Source of the DNA: Zopfochytrium polystomum
Lineage: Eukaryota > Chytridiomycota > Chytridiomycetes > Chytridiales > Chytridiaceae
Direction of reading: 5' to 3'
DNA: 64,000 nucleotides
Assembly: GCA_025765615.1 (NCBI GenBank)
Contig: JAIVFJ010000268.1
Span: 7,501 to 71,500, forward strand
Made by a program: the position numbers and the translations under genes. Shown one piece after another: positions 53,731-64,000 of this stretch. The notes under the pieces were generated by a model. That model was not told the origin of the DNA, searched no databases, and worked only from the letters and a program-made list of their open reading frames with translations. The first letter of the stretch is position 1. Every line of letters starts with the position of its first letter.

Positions 53731-56700
53731 GACCCAGAGTAAAGAATGGAGGTGTTTAGAGGCGGGGACAGAGGAGGACTCTAGAGTCTCCCGATCAGTC
53801 TTTTTATAGATATGTCTCAAGGCGCTGTTTGAAATGAACTGTCGTTGCTTCTCTCATTTAGGTCCACTGTATCGCGATGGAGATTCACGAGAATATCGCG
53901 CGTATCGCTAATCATATCGATTTGAAAACATTTGGAGGAACGGATTTTTTGCAACATGCCGGGGGGGTCCACGCCCCACCCTCCTTGTTCTTTGCATTGA
54001 AGCGTTTTACCAGACATGATCGTTAGGCAGAACTGACTGGTTAGTTGCAAGGCATTAAGATGGACCCCAGACTATACTTTTTTTTTATTTTTATTTTATT
54101 TTTAGGGCACTACTTTTAGGGGGTGGTTTCAAGTGAGTCCCCCTTGGCGAATAGAAAAAACGACAAAAAAAAAAAAAAGAAAATTTGTTTTTATGGTGGG
54201 AAAAAAGGCGAGGATGGTATATCAAAAAAAGCGAAGCACTTGAACCGTGCCTGACATTAAGTAAGGGGTCGTTTCAAGCCCGTCGCCTTTGTCCAAAATT
54301 ACATTTCCCGCAAAAAGGCTTTTCAAACGGCGACGACGTCCCCGTTGGCCACAGTCACATGACCAGTGGAAAAACACCTGCAGCAACGGTCAAACGCGGC
54401 TGAGATCGTCCCTCAAAGTTGCGAGTGATGGATACTCCAGTCGTGAACAACACCACCACAGAGCCTACCGCAGTAACTACTGAAGGGCTGCCTGCTGGTT
54501 TGCCGCAAATCGGATCGCCTGTTCCGACTGCCATTCAAGGCTTGGAAACAGCAATGACTAACGTGAGTGAAGTACGTGCAACAACTGTCAATTCGTCCTC
54601 CCCACCAACACGGTATGCTCCCAGCATTGCAGTGAACAGGTGGAACGTTGGTTTTGCCCCCCTTTTTTTTTTCCCTCCACCCTTTCCCTCCCACGTGTGA
54701 GACTGTGCTCTCTAAATCTCCTCACCCTGGGCTGGAGGTGGAAATAGAGCAATGGCCTAATACCAATCCTATCTAATGAAAAGGCTAAAGAAGGTGTCTA
54801 GGGGTCGCCAGACAGGAAATGTATTTGGAGTCTACTAAAGCCCATCATCAACACAAAAGAAACTCTTTAAACACAAAAAAGAGCAGCTATCACACATCTA
54901 AAAGGGAAACATAAGAAAAGTGTGACAAAGGTGGCACTATCACAAACGAAAGTGCAAAATGCCTCTGGTCCAAGACACAGAGAAACCCTAGTGGCAAAGC
55001 CAAAGGGACCAAATCACTCAGTAAGAAATGAGACTTAGGGCAACAAAGGGGGGCGCCTAAGGCAGCACCAACCAAATCTGTGCCAGCTCCTTCCCAAGGC
55101 AGAAGCCAAGGGGGAAGGCAAGAGAGTGGGGAGGAAAGTGGCCAGGTGGCCAACCGTTGGAGGGTACCACCTTGGAGCACCAGCTCCCTCTCTGCTAAAG
55201 ACAAGCCCTAAGTTTGGAGGGGGTTGGACACAAAGGGCAAACACAAGGAACAGTTTAGTATGCAGAGATGCCTGTTGGATCAAACCAGAACTGTTTTCCA
55301 CTTAACAGAACCAGAACACATCTTGTCTCACTCCCAAGAGAGGTTCCAACTCAATCCAAGGAGGGGGCACACAGGGTGGGAGACAGTGGGACTCTTCTTG
55401 CTTCATCCTACTAGGACACAGACATCTGCCTCACCAGGCCAGAGGAATCTCCTATCGTAGAAGCAAGGAAGGTTAAAACCCACTCCCACACACAAGTGTG
55501 ACACCATGACATCGCAGGCATTAACCTGAGAGAAAGAGGGTCTGAACCCAGTGAAGACCGGACCCACCAGAGGCCACAGGAGCCAACAACCAGGGAGATG
55601 GGGGCATACCTGAGAGACCATTCCTGCAGCAGTACCTGACCAGCCACCCTCATTCATATCACCTTGAGAAACCTGGATTTGACTAGATGTATTGACAGGA
55701 ACCTAGAGGCACCACCACAGATTTATCCTCTATCCTTCCATCACCAAGTGGCTCCTACCCAGTCCAACCCAAACAGCATGCAGAATGGTGAGGTGCACTG
55801 GGGATTGAACCCAACACACTGCCATGATGGCCAAGAGGAACCAACCCTCCAGTCACACACCAGGGGACTGCAACCCCCCAGCTCACACACACAGTCAGGA
55901 AGAAAAGGGCTGGCAAGGGACTTCAGGTACAGTCAACAAGAAGGGGGGCAGCAGTTTAAATAGGAGAGGGTTGGAATCACAGGGAGGAAGAGGAAAAAGG
56001 AGGGAAAACACATACAAAAAACAAACAATAAATAAAACAGTAAAGAACAGAATGGGTGGGTGATTCACCAAAAATGGGGGCTGAGCCATCAACAAGGAGA
56101 GACAGCTCAGAGAATCATGGGGCCATTTCTTGGCAGACAGCCACCAGAGCAGAGTGGAGGAACTGACAAGAAATGATTCGTGCAGACAAGAAGACAGTCA
56201 CCACAGCCACAGAAAGAAAGGAAGACACACAAAGAGAGACAGTAAACAAACAATTAAATAAAAGATAAAACAAGAAAAAGAGCAAAACAAAGGAAAATAC
56301 TAATTGAAAAATAAGTAAAAATCTTCAACAGAAAGAGAAAAAAAAGCCCTGTCTTCTCATACCTCTCATACCACTCATATGAGGCATTACATCATGGTAG
56401 CTGGGCATCTGGACTTTGCACTTCTCCCACAGAAGTGGTTCAGTCCTTAGTCATTCCAAAAGTGAGGGGTTATTAGCTGGACATTGTGGACTTTGCAGCC
56501 CAACAGTCAGCATGTCTCAAACTTGGTACCTTCCCAATTGAAGGGAGCGCTCTAACCACTGAGCAAGGAAGCCCTGTGCCAGCAGTTGAGCAAACACTGA
56601 GTCACTCGATCTGCAGCTGTTGTACAGAATAATAATAATAATAATGGCACAAATAATAATAGTGGCAGGTGACGTAGGGGCGACAACAAGTGTCAGTCAG

Positions 56701-58781
56701 TGGTTTACGTGGACAACCAAACATAATAAAATAATAATATATACAGCGGAGTCAAGCTGAATGCGTGTATAACGCGCTTCGAGACAGGTGGATAATCCTC
56801 ACAATTATCAGTGAAAGAGCGGGTATACACTCTTTTATTTGAGGTCACAGGCTTGACAGCCTGTCATTCTCACACACGTCCCCCCTTCAAGAAGAGATGC
56901 GCCCCCGCCCATACATATCACCCCCACACCTTTTCTCACATTATGCTTCCTCCCTCTCTTGATGAATGCCACTCTGTTCTTGAGTCCCTTGCTTCCAATA
57001 AGGCTCCTGGCCCCTCCCAACTCTCCCATGAACTCCTACTCTTCTCTGGCCCAAACGCAATCTCTCTCTTCCTCTCCCTTGTCCAACGAACCTTCCTTGT
57101 CCTCAATATTTCCTCCACATGGACACTCACTGCCATCTTCCCAATCCCAAAGAAAGACGCGTGGGGTGGCGACGTATCTAACCTTCGGCCTATCAGTCTC
57201 TGCAAAATCGCCGCCAAGTGGTTCAGGGCATCTGTCTCCGTCGCTTTTCCCATATCCTCTCCTCTTCTCCTGAGATTCTTAAAGGCTGTAACTTCTCTGC
57301 CCTCCCTGGTTCTTCCTCTGATCCCCCCATCCATCTGGTCTGCTCCGCTCTTGAATACTGTCATGAAACCTCCTCTCCCCTCTTCTTACTCCTCAATGAC
57401 ATCAAGAGGGCCTTTGACAGTGCAGCTGTTGCTGGCCTTGTTTCTGCCTGGTACCGCATCCACCTACCTGAGTCTTACGTCCCAAATGCGTGTCAACACC
57501 CAAGCTTGCTCTCGTTCCTTTGTCATCACCGCTTTCAGCCCATCTCCCACATTCTCTATCGGCACCATGATCCAGCAAGGCTCTTTGGCAGGCCCCCTCG
57601 ACTGGCAAATCTTCTGGGATCCGGTCCACTGCGCACTTGACAAGCACACCCTTGGTATCACCTTTTCAGTCACCCCACTGCCCACAATATGTACTCCTCT
57701 CTTCACGCCGAACCCCCCAATCTCAGTTTCCGTATTTTTGGTGGACGACACCAACACTCTCTCAAGCTCGCTCCTTGACCTTCAGCAGCAGGCCAACATC
57801 CTTCACGAATATCAGTCACACAACAGCATTGAGTCTAATACCCGCAAAATCTTCATCTCAGCAGCTAACATCCCAGCCAACAGCCCTCGTCAGATTCAGT
57901 GGGGCCAGACCCTTCTTCCCATACAACCTACCTCCGTCACCTTCCACCACCTTGGGAACTTCTTCACAGCTGATGGTTGTTCAAATTCCGCTTGCCAGCA
58001 GATCTCTGCTGCCATTTCAGATGTTCTCACTACAATCTAAGGAAAGGTGATGGGGGGACATGCTTGCAGCATACATCCTTCGTAACGTTTACTCCCTTGC
58101 ATTCGTTTCCTTTGGAAATCTGCCATCCTTCCTCGCACTTTCCGTCTCAATGAAACCTTCATCCACTATCCACCACCATCTCTTATACGATGTCCCTGAT
58201 CTTTACACAGAATATTTTTCAGATATGTTTGCTGATTTGCACCACCGCCTCAACGACCCCTCCTTGATTGAGGCGACTCTCGAAATAATAGCTTTTGGGT
58301 AAATCGGGCAACGAGCACCTTTCCTTCAACCTCTCATTCCCTCTATGATCTTATCACTTACCTTTTCGGTTTTCTTCTTACCCACCTTCAAGGTCGTACC
58401 AATAACGAGTGTCAGCGACGCCGGAAAGCTTTCCTTTGCTCCCCCAGCATTCCGCATCATGCCGCATATTTCCGCCATCCTTCCAACCATTGCGAATGGT
58501 TTCTGGAAACCAGACAGGGCGGCTGGTCCCAACACATTCGTCCTTACATTCAACATTCCGGTGTGGAAGGGCCGTCTGCCATTCAAGCCAATCCCATCAG
58601 ACCCACCAGCCGCTTCATTCTTTTCCCTTCTCTCAGTCCGCTCCTTGGACCTATCCCAACGCCGCGAAAATGGGATCCCCCCGCCCCCCGTTTTTCTCTT
58701 TTTATTTATTTATTTATTTTATTTTTTTTTTTGAAAAACTATTTACTGAATCCCGCACAATCGCGGGCTAGGCGCTGCCGG
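53576..58781. repeat. Tandem array unit 5 (5206 bp)
   Basis: The indel-rich stretch continues to about 56,080, then the unit matches the others again. First exon at 54,428, reverse transcriptase 56,898-58,040 (broken). The unit runs into a diverged last exon at 58,782-58,923, which ends the array. Confidence 0.88.
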
Positions 58782-58923
58782 CCACTCGTGGATCGTCGAA
58801 ATCGCCAAGCTGGAGGGATCGTTCTTTACGATGCTGAAAAAGTTTGCCGAGGCCGTGCGGTCAAACAAGGCGCTGGTCACCGGTGGCGGTAGCTCCCAAA
58901 GGAAGTCGATGGCAAAAGAGTAG
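54428..58923 (+). pseudogene. Receptor-like gene disrupted by a retroelement (unit 5)
   Basis: Same layout. The last exon switches at about 58,860 to a diverged version (RSNKALVTGGGSSQRKSMAKE, given as separate codons here, stop at 58,921). It therefore belongs to a different paralogue and marks the right edge of the array. Confidence 0.7.
56898..58040 (+). pseudogene. LINE-type reverse transcriptase domain, frameshifted (unit 5)
   Basis: An extra C near 56,921, a lost A near 57,216 and an extra C near 57,481 move the frame in and out. The C-terminal half including the DD pair is open to 58,040. Confidence 0.7.
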
Positions 58924-59214
58924 ACGAGAGTGGTGCAGCGATTCGAAGCAAGACATGTGAATGTCGAGATGTAAAAAAATTAAGGACACGAGCTTTGCAA
59001 AAGAGGAATAAAAGAACCCGATTGGATAACTATTTCCCAGCCTAATAAAGGAGCACGGTGCGGTTTTGATTGTAAAAAGAAAAAAAAATAGTAAAAAATA
59101 AAAAAAACTACTACCATGGCGTGCAATAGTTTCTCAAGACATTTGCTTCGTTTTACGAAGCACCAGCCTTCTTCAAAGCAAAGTAGGAAGTCGATAATAG
59201 AGATCTGGAAGTAA

Positions 59215-59425
59215 CAAGTTCGCGTTTTCCAAGGGGCAGCCCCGTAAGTAAGCAGCTCACCTGCCTTGTACGTGAGGGTAACCCAGAGTTCTTCCACCAC
59301 TGCAGGAAGTTTACGTGACCCCCACGCTTGGCTATGTCTATTCCATATCCGCGTGTGAGGTTCGCCGCCGCCAGTCAAGAACTCCAACCTGGCCGTTGGC
59401 AGTCGCCGTATCAGTTACTCTGGAA
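59215..59425 (-). pseudogene. Ankyrin-repeat gene relic
   Basis: On the minus strand TDTATANGQVGVLDW (about 59,417-59,373) and, after a frame change, IAKRGGHVNFLQWWKNSGLP (about 59,335-59,275) give two repeats of the same type as the gene at 10,901-12,355. Only about two repeats survive, in different frames. Confidence 0.55.
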
Positions 59426-59585
59426 GTGTCAAACTGTTGATGTTACGAGGTTGACCGAAAGTTGAAGCGGAAGTCGCCAGGGCGAGGGGTTCTACTTGTT
59501 TCTTAAATTAAAGAAAAACTTCTTATTTCATTTTGAAGTCCCTATCTATTTGTTCGCGTTGGCCTGATGTGCCCTTCAGTCTAGA

Positions 59586-59732
59586 ATGAGCATCATAGCG
59601 CATCTCATCTCTAATGTTCTAGGCCATGAAGAAGCCTCCGCATTGTTATTGGGGGGCATGATTGTGGGTGCTTGGTTTCTTCGTAAAAACAGAACGATAT
59701 CCTCAGCCCTCGAGGGCGCGACGGTGGCGTAA
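59586..59732 (+). CDS. Possible small membrane peptide, 48 residues
   Basis: ATG 59,586 to TAA 59,732. The middle is a hydrophobic helix (ALLLGGMIVGAWF) followed by a basic RKNR, a classic single-span pattern. No homologue is known to me and the frame is short enough to be chance. It lies in a spacer without other genes. Confidence 0.2.
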   Translation: MSIIAHLISNVLGHEEASALLLGGMIVGAWFLRKNRTISSALEGATVA

Positions 59733-60734
59733 GGCGTCAAGCCACGGGGAGCAGCGTGGCGCCGCACGCCAGTAGTGACGACGATGGGGCGGCAGTGGTG
59801 GCAGTCCTGGCCCTTGCCGATCGTGCGACAGGACAGCTTCGGGCCGGGAGGGCCGCGGCACCGGCCACTTCTTACCTTATTGTTCAGAAGAAAGAAAAAT
59901 AGGAGGCAAGGGTAGGGTGGGTCACTCTTCATTTAGGATTCGAGAGGAAGCCCGATCTAAATCCCGTCGTTTGAGTCAAGGGGGAATTAAGAGTGCCTTA
60001 GCATTGCTCCGGGGATTAAGTGCATTCCAGCGTTCTCACCAAGAACATAAGAGATGAGATACGCCCAGATTCTCGTTCTGGACTGAAGAATTCGTCAGGC
60101 CAACGAACAAATAAGAACATCAATTGTGTGTACAAGTATTAAGGAAGGACAAACGCAATGCAACGAGCATTGGATTACATCTGTTAAACGCCCCTTAAGG
60201 TTCCCAAACCCCAACCCTCACTCTCACCGCGCGGTGGAGCAACGGACGATGAGAGTTTTTCAGAGGCTGAGGACAGTGTTTGAAAGCTTGGAGGAAAGGC
60301 GTCAGAAAGGAAGGGTGAGAAGCGACGACTCTGCTGATATCCTTTGCACCTATGTCCCCCCTACCAAACTCACATGCAAGCGCAAACACAGTCCATTGAT
60401 CCACAACAATTCCTCCCGCCAACTGAGTCCTCGCAAAAAAAAAAAAAAAAAAAAAAAAAACGTCGCCTTCCGTCACCACTTCAAAATTGCCCTTCCCTCG
60501 CCGTTTGCGCCTTTTTTCCCACCCCGCCTCAGACCACCCCCCCCCCCCCCCCCCCCCGACTACTTTTGTTCGGTTCGTTTTTTTTCAGCACCTTTCGTCG
60601 AATTCCTTTCGATTCTTTGTCGGTTTTTGAGATAAATTTATTTAGTCGGGGAGCACCATTCACCTTTTTTTTTTCCTTCCGGTTTAGGCGAAGTAGTAGT
60701 CTCTCCAAGTGGTCGGTTGTACGTGTGTATGTGA

Positions 60735-60769
<35 letters not shown>

Positions 60770-61331
60770 GCAGCGGGTTTTTCTAGAAAGTGGGCAGGCG
60801 ATTTTGAAAGGTGGAGGAGAAGGAGGCGTGGGAGAGCGCGATGCGAAGACGAACAGGCGCAAGACCAGCTGCCGGACCCCCGGTTTTTTTTTTTTTTTTT
60901 TTTTTCACGTGCACTCAAGAAAGCCCCAGCCCAGCCCAGCCCAGCCCCCTCACTCTCGCAGCAGAAACCCCTGTCGCTCCGAACAATTTTCCCCACCGCA
61001 AACATGTGAAAGGAAAGGAAATAGCAAGGCGAGAGGGATCCAGGTTTTCTTTTTCCTTTCTTTTTCTTTGTTTTCCCCCCGCTTGAGACGCGCCCGCTTG
61101 AGACGCGTGAACGCAGCTGTCAAAATTAATACATTGGACATACTTAAATACAGGGGAATCCCTCCCGGAGATAACGCGTGGAGAGATTCCGGGATCCGAT
61201 AAATATCTTTTCCTCGCCCCCTCCACCCACCCACCCTTCCCTCCCCACCCACCCAACCCACGGCGGCCGGCTGACGTTGTTTTTCGTTGGTTTTCCCGAA
61301 CTCCCTTCGACGACGACGGGTACCAGTCCTA

Positions 61332-63388
61332 ATGGCCGCCGCCGCCGACTCCTCCTCCCCGACCTCGCCCCTGGCACAAGGCCCCAAGCAGTCATGGTTT
61401 CGCCTCCCGCTGTTCTTGGTGATCGCGGCGGTGATCTTTGGCACCACGGCAATCGTAAGTGCCAACATGTTGTTTTTTTCTTTTTATTTCCTCCCCTTTG
61501 GATGCGGTACGCGCCTGGAAACAAACGCCGGCTTTGCTAAAACGCGAACGGGTGTACGCGACTGCCGCGTCCATGATGGACTGTTGATTGATTACGCTAA
61601 AAATGAAACTTTTTCCAATTTCGCCAGGTCGGTGGAGTCGTTGGGTATATGACCATCTCCCAGGCAAAAGCGACCGCTCTCACCATTGCTGAAGAAATCC
61701 AAACGGTGAGCTTCGAAGTTTCGTCCTTCGTAGCCTCGTCAAATCCTAAATTAACTATATACATATTTTCGCAGTCGTTCATGGAGTCTGCCAACTCGAC
61801 GGTTCGCACGATGCTTCGAACGACGATCGATCTGACTGCTCTCCAAGCATCGGACATTGATATGGTCGAGTAAGTTTCGCGTGGAAAATGGGAGAGGGAA
61901 AAAAAAATGCACTGACCGAACACAAAACATAGATTCGTCGCGAACGGATCCCCATACAATTGGTGGACTATCCCAAAGTGTAAAGCATGGTTACGTGCAG
62001 GAGATAAAATGCTTACGCTTTTTGTGTTTCGCGATGTACAGACTCAGCCGCTTCTTTCAGCGCTCCAGCCTATTTCCCATTTGTCGCGATCTCGGGAATG
62101 TACTTTGCTTCGAAAGCAAACGGCTCTCAAGCGTTTGTGGCCGTTACACCGTCCGTAATGAATGTCGGCAGACAAGACATGTCTTTGAATAACAGCTTCT
62201 GGGTAAAGTTCAAACCAAGCACGCTTCCTACACCTCATCTTCTCCTCGATTATCTTTTTCCACTTGATCAACTGTTTTTTCACTGCGCTCTTCTTCAAGG
62301 GAGTACCGATCGCAGGCCTCAACGATGACGGAACTCTTCAATTTGCCCCCGTCAAGATCCCCATTATGCGAAGTCTTTTGTTCGATATTCCGCCTATTGC
62401 AGGCGGATTTTGGAGACCCGATCGAGCCGTCGGACCCGACACCTTTATCCTCACATACAACATCCCGGTGTGGAAGGGCCGTATGCCATTCAAACCACCC
62501 ACATCGGACCCACCCGCCGCAAACTTCTTTTCCCTCCTGTCCGTCCGCTCCCTGGACGCTTACCTCCAAGAAATCCCAATGACCCCCAACGGCGTCCTCG
62601 CTCTCGTCCATGGCGACAACGGCATGATGTTCGGCGCCACCACCGCAAACATCTCCGAGGCCTGGCCGAACCAGTACCCCCGCCATCGGCAACCCCAACC
62701 AGCTCGTGTCCGCCGCGGCCCACGGAGATCGCGAGGCGGTACTCGGCGCTGGACCCCCGCGGTCAACGGCACGGCCGCCATCGGCGGCATTGCCGACCGC
62801 ACGGGCAAGAGCTTCGAGTTCCCCTTCGCTGGCGACACGGTCTACTGCAGCACGGCGTGGATCGTCGACGCGCCCGCGAACCTGGCGCTGATGCTTGTCC
62901 TCGCGGTCCCTTCCAGCGACTTTTTGGGCCCGGTCAACGTCACGATCAGGACACACGACCATCTTTGTCGCGCTGTTCTGCGTGTTTGCCCTCCTCCTCG
63001 GCGTGCTGCTGTCGTGGGCGCTGGTCGGGCCGCTGAGGAAGTGATCGTCTCGATCGAAAAGGTGAAATGAAAGACCCCGCTGGGTAATTAAGCACTGACA
63101 AACCGCGCGACGGGAACTCAAACCAAAAAAAAAAAAAAAAAAAAAACCCAAAAAAAAACAAAAAAAAAAAAAAAAACACACTGGAATTCTTCAAATCAAG
63201 GCCACGAAATTCGACTTTAGCACGCTGCAGAGCGACGTCGCTGCGGCCACTCGTGGATCGTCGAAATCGCCAAGCTCGAGGGATCGTTCTTTACGATGCT
63301 GAAAAAGTTTGCCGAGGCCGTGCGCGCCAACAAATCGCTGGTCACCGGCGGCGTGAGCACCCAAAAAAAAGTCGATGGAAAAGAGTAG
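61332..63388 (+). CDS. Receptor-like membrane protein with Cache-like ectodomain, copy B
   Basis: ATG at 61,332; exons 61,332-61,454, 61,628-61,705 and onwards as in copy A, last exon ending at TAG 63,386-63,388. The first helix is identical to copy A. In the ectodomain, copy B reads continuously through DRAVGPDTFILTYNIPVWKG and DPPAANFFSLLSVRSLDAYL, where copy A is broken. It then has its own breaks: an extra C near 62,681, changes near 62,725-62,760, an extra base near 62,952, a missing base near 63,040 and A-run changes near 63,366. The intron before the last exon has grown by A-runs (63,125-63,178). Like copy A it ends at the HAMP-like coil without an output domain. It could signal only by pairing with another protein. 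Confidence 0.6.
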
Positions 63389-63930
63389 AAGAGCGGGTGC
63401 GCGAGCACCAATATAAGTGTCGACGACAAAAAAGAAAAATAGACCCAGAGGTAAAAGAATAGAGGTGATTAGAGGCGGGGGACAGAGGAGGACTGTAGGA
63501 TCTCCCATCAGTCTTTTATAGATGTGTCTCAAGGCACTGTTTGAAATGCACTGTCGTTGCTTCGCTCAATTTAATATCCACTGTATCGCGATGGAGATTC
63601 ACGAGAATATCGTATATCCCTAAGGGATCGTTTTCTGTTGGAAGATGCCCTCGCGAGAGAGAAAAATAAAAGAATGAATACGAAAAAAACTTGACTTGTC
63701 ACGCCCTCTCTCTTCTGCCCCCCTCGCCCTCGCCCTCGCGATAGCAACCACACGACAAAGGCCAAATCTCAACAGTTTCAATCCCGTCACCTTTTTGTCC
63801 AAATTAAATTCCGCAAAAAGGCTTTCAAACGGGGACGACGTCCCCGTTTGGCCGCAGCCACATGATCGGTGGAAAAACACCTCCAGCAACGGTCAAACGC
63901 GGCCGAGGTCGTCCCCCAAAGTTGCGAGTG

Positions 63931-64000
63931 ATGGATACTCCGGTCGTGAACAACACCACCACAGAGCCTACTGCAGTAACAACTGAAGGGCTGCCTGCTG
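63931..64000 (+). CDS. First exon of the next receptor-like gene, cut by the window end
   Basis: The ATG at 63,931 starts the same MDTPVVNNTTTEP sequence as the first exons in the array units, with a few silent-type differences (CCGGTC for CCAGTC). It shows that copy B is followed by a neighbour gene just as copy A is, and that this neighbour is the gene amplified in the array. Confidence 0.6.
   Translation, partial: MDTPVVNNTTTEPTAVTTEGLPA

Larger units (their letters stand above)
58924..60248. other. Spacer between the array and receptor copy B
   Basis: Unique sequence within the locus. It holds an ankyrin-like relic (about 59,200-59,420) and a 48-codon frame (59,586-59,732). Otherwise no gene is supported. 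The segmental duplication resumes at 60,249. Confidence 0.5.
60249..64000. repeat. Segmental duplication, right copy (mate 29,796-33,775)
   Basis: Carries the same upstream region, GT tract, receptor gene and start of the next gene. It continues past the window end. It lacks any 5.2-kb unit within the window. Confidence 0.85.

Noticed and set aside
32775..58781. CRISPR-like or satellite array
   Set aside because: Units are 5.2 kb with gene and retroelement content, not short repeats with spacers or a simple satellite.

Overview
The window is eukaryotic nuclear DNA, most likely from an early-diverging zoosporic fungus of the chytrid or monoblepharid type. This is an inference from several features: short GT-AG introns of about 55-160 bp (several with a CTAAC-like branch site), a secreted pectin methylesterase, F-box-like/ankyrin proteins of the 'LQWW' kind, membrane receptors with a Cache-like ectodomain and a HAMP-like tail, and very GC-rich third codon positions in host genes. 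The species cannot be named from the sequence. Host genes alternate with AT-richer stretches full of mobile elements.

Layout. 1-2.5 kb: 3' part of a villin/gelsolin-family gene. 3.0-6.4 kb: a PIF/Harbinger-like DNA transposon with terminal inverted repeats, a spliced DDE transposase and a divergent, spliced partner gene. 6.4-8.4 kb: dispersed repeats. 8.4-12.4 kb: two leftward host genes, one unknown and one ankyrin-repeat. 12.8-16.2 kb: dispersed repeats, plus a large palindrome whose arms each carry an array of heat-shock-element motifs and a TATA box pointing outwards. 16.5-17.8 kb: an ADP-ribosyltransferase toxin-like gene broken by a frame change. 18.1-22.6 kb: an 855-bp element with terminal inverted repeats inserted in a dead hAT transposase, a dead Tc1 transposase, and other repeats. 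22.7-25.7 kb: a well-preserved two-gene Tc1/mariner (IS630-like) element with about 200-bp terminal inverted repeats. 26.3-27.9 kb: pectin methylesterase with one frame break. 28.1-29.7 kb: an ALYREF/Yra1-like mRNA export factor.

29.8-64 kb is one complex locus. A receptor-like gene (copy A, 30.9-32.9 kb) and its flanks recur as copy B (61.3-63.4 kb). Between them lies a tandem array of five near-identical units of about 5.2 kb (32,775-58,781). Each unit holds the last exon of one receptor gene, the first exon of the next, a composite retroelement insertion (tRNA-like segments and a LINE-type reverse transcriptase), and a truncated receptor ectodomain exon. Each unit is therefore a receptor pseudogene gutted by a retroelement and then amplified, probably by unequal crossing-over.

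Single-base frame breaks are frequent (pectinesterase, ADP-ribosyltransferase, both receptor copies, array units 3-5). Some may be decay. The dense indel cluster at about 51-56 kb looks like an unpolished consensus, so open or closed frames here should be read with that in mind.
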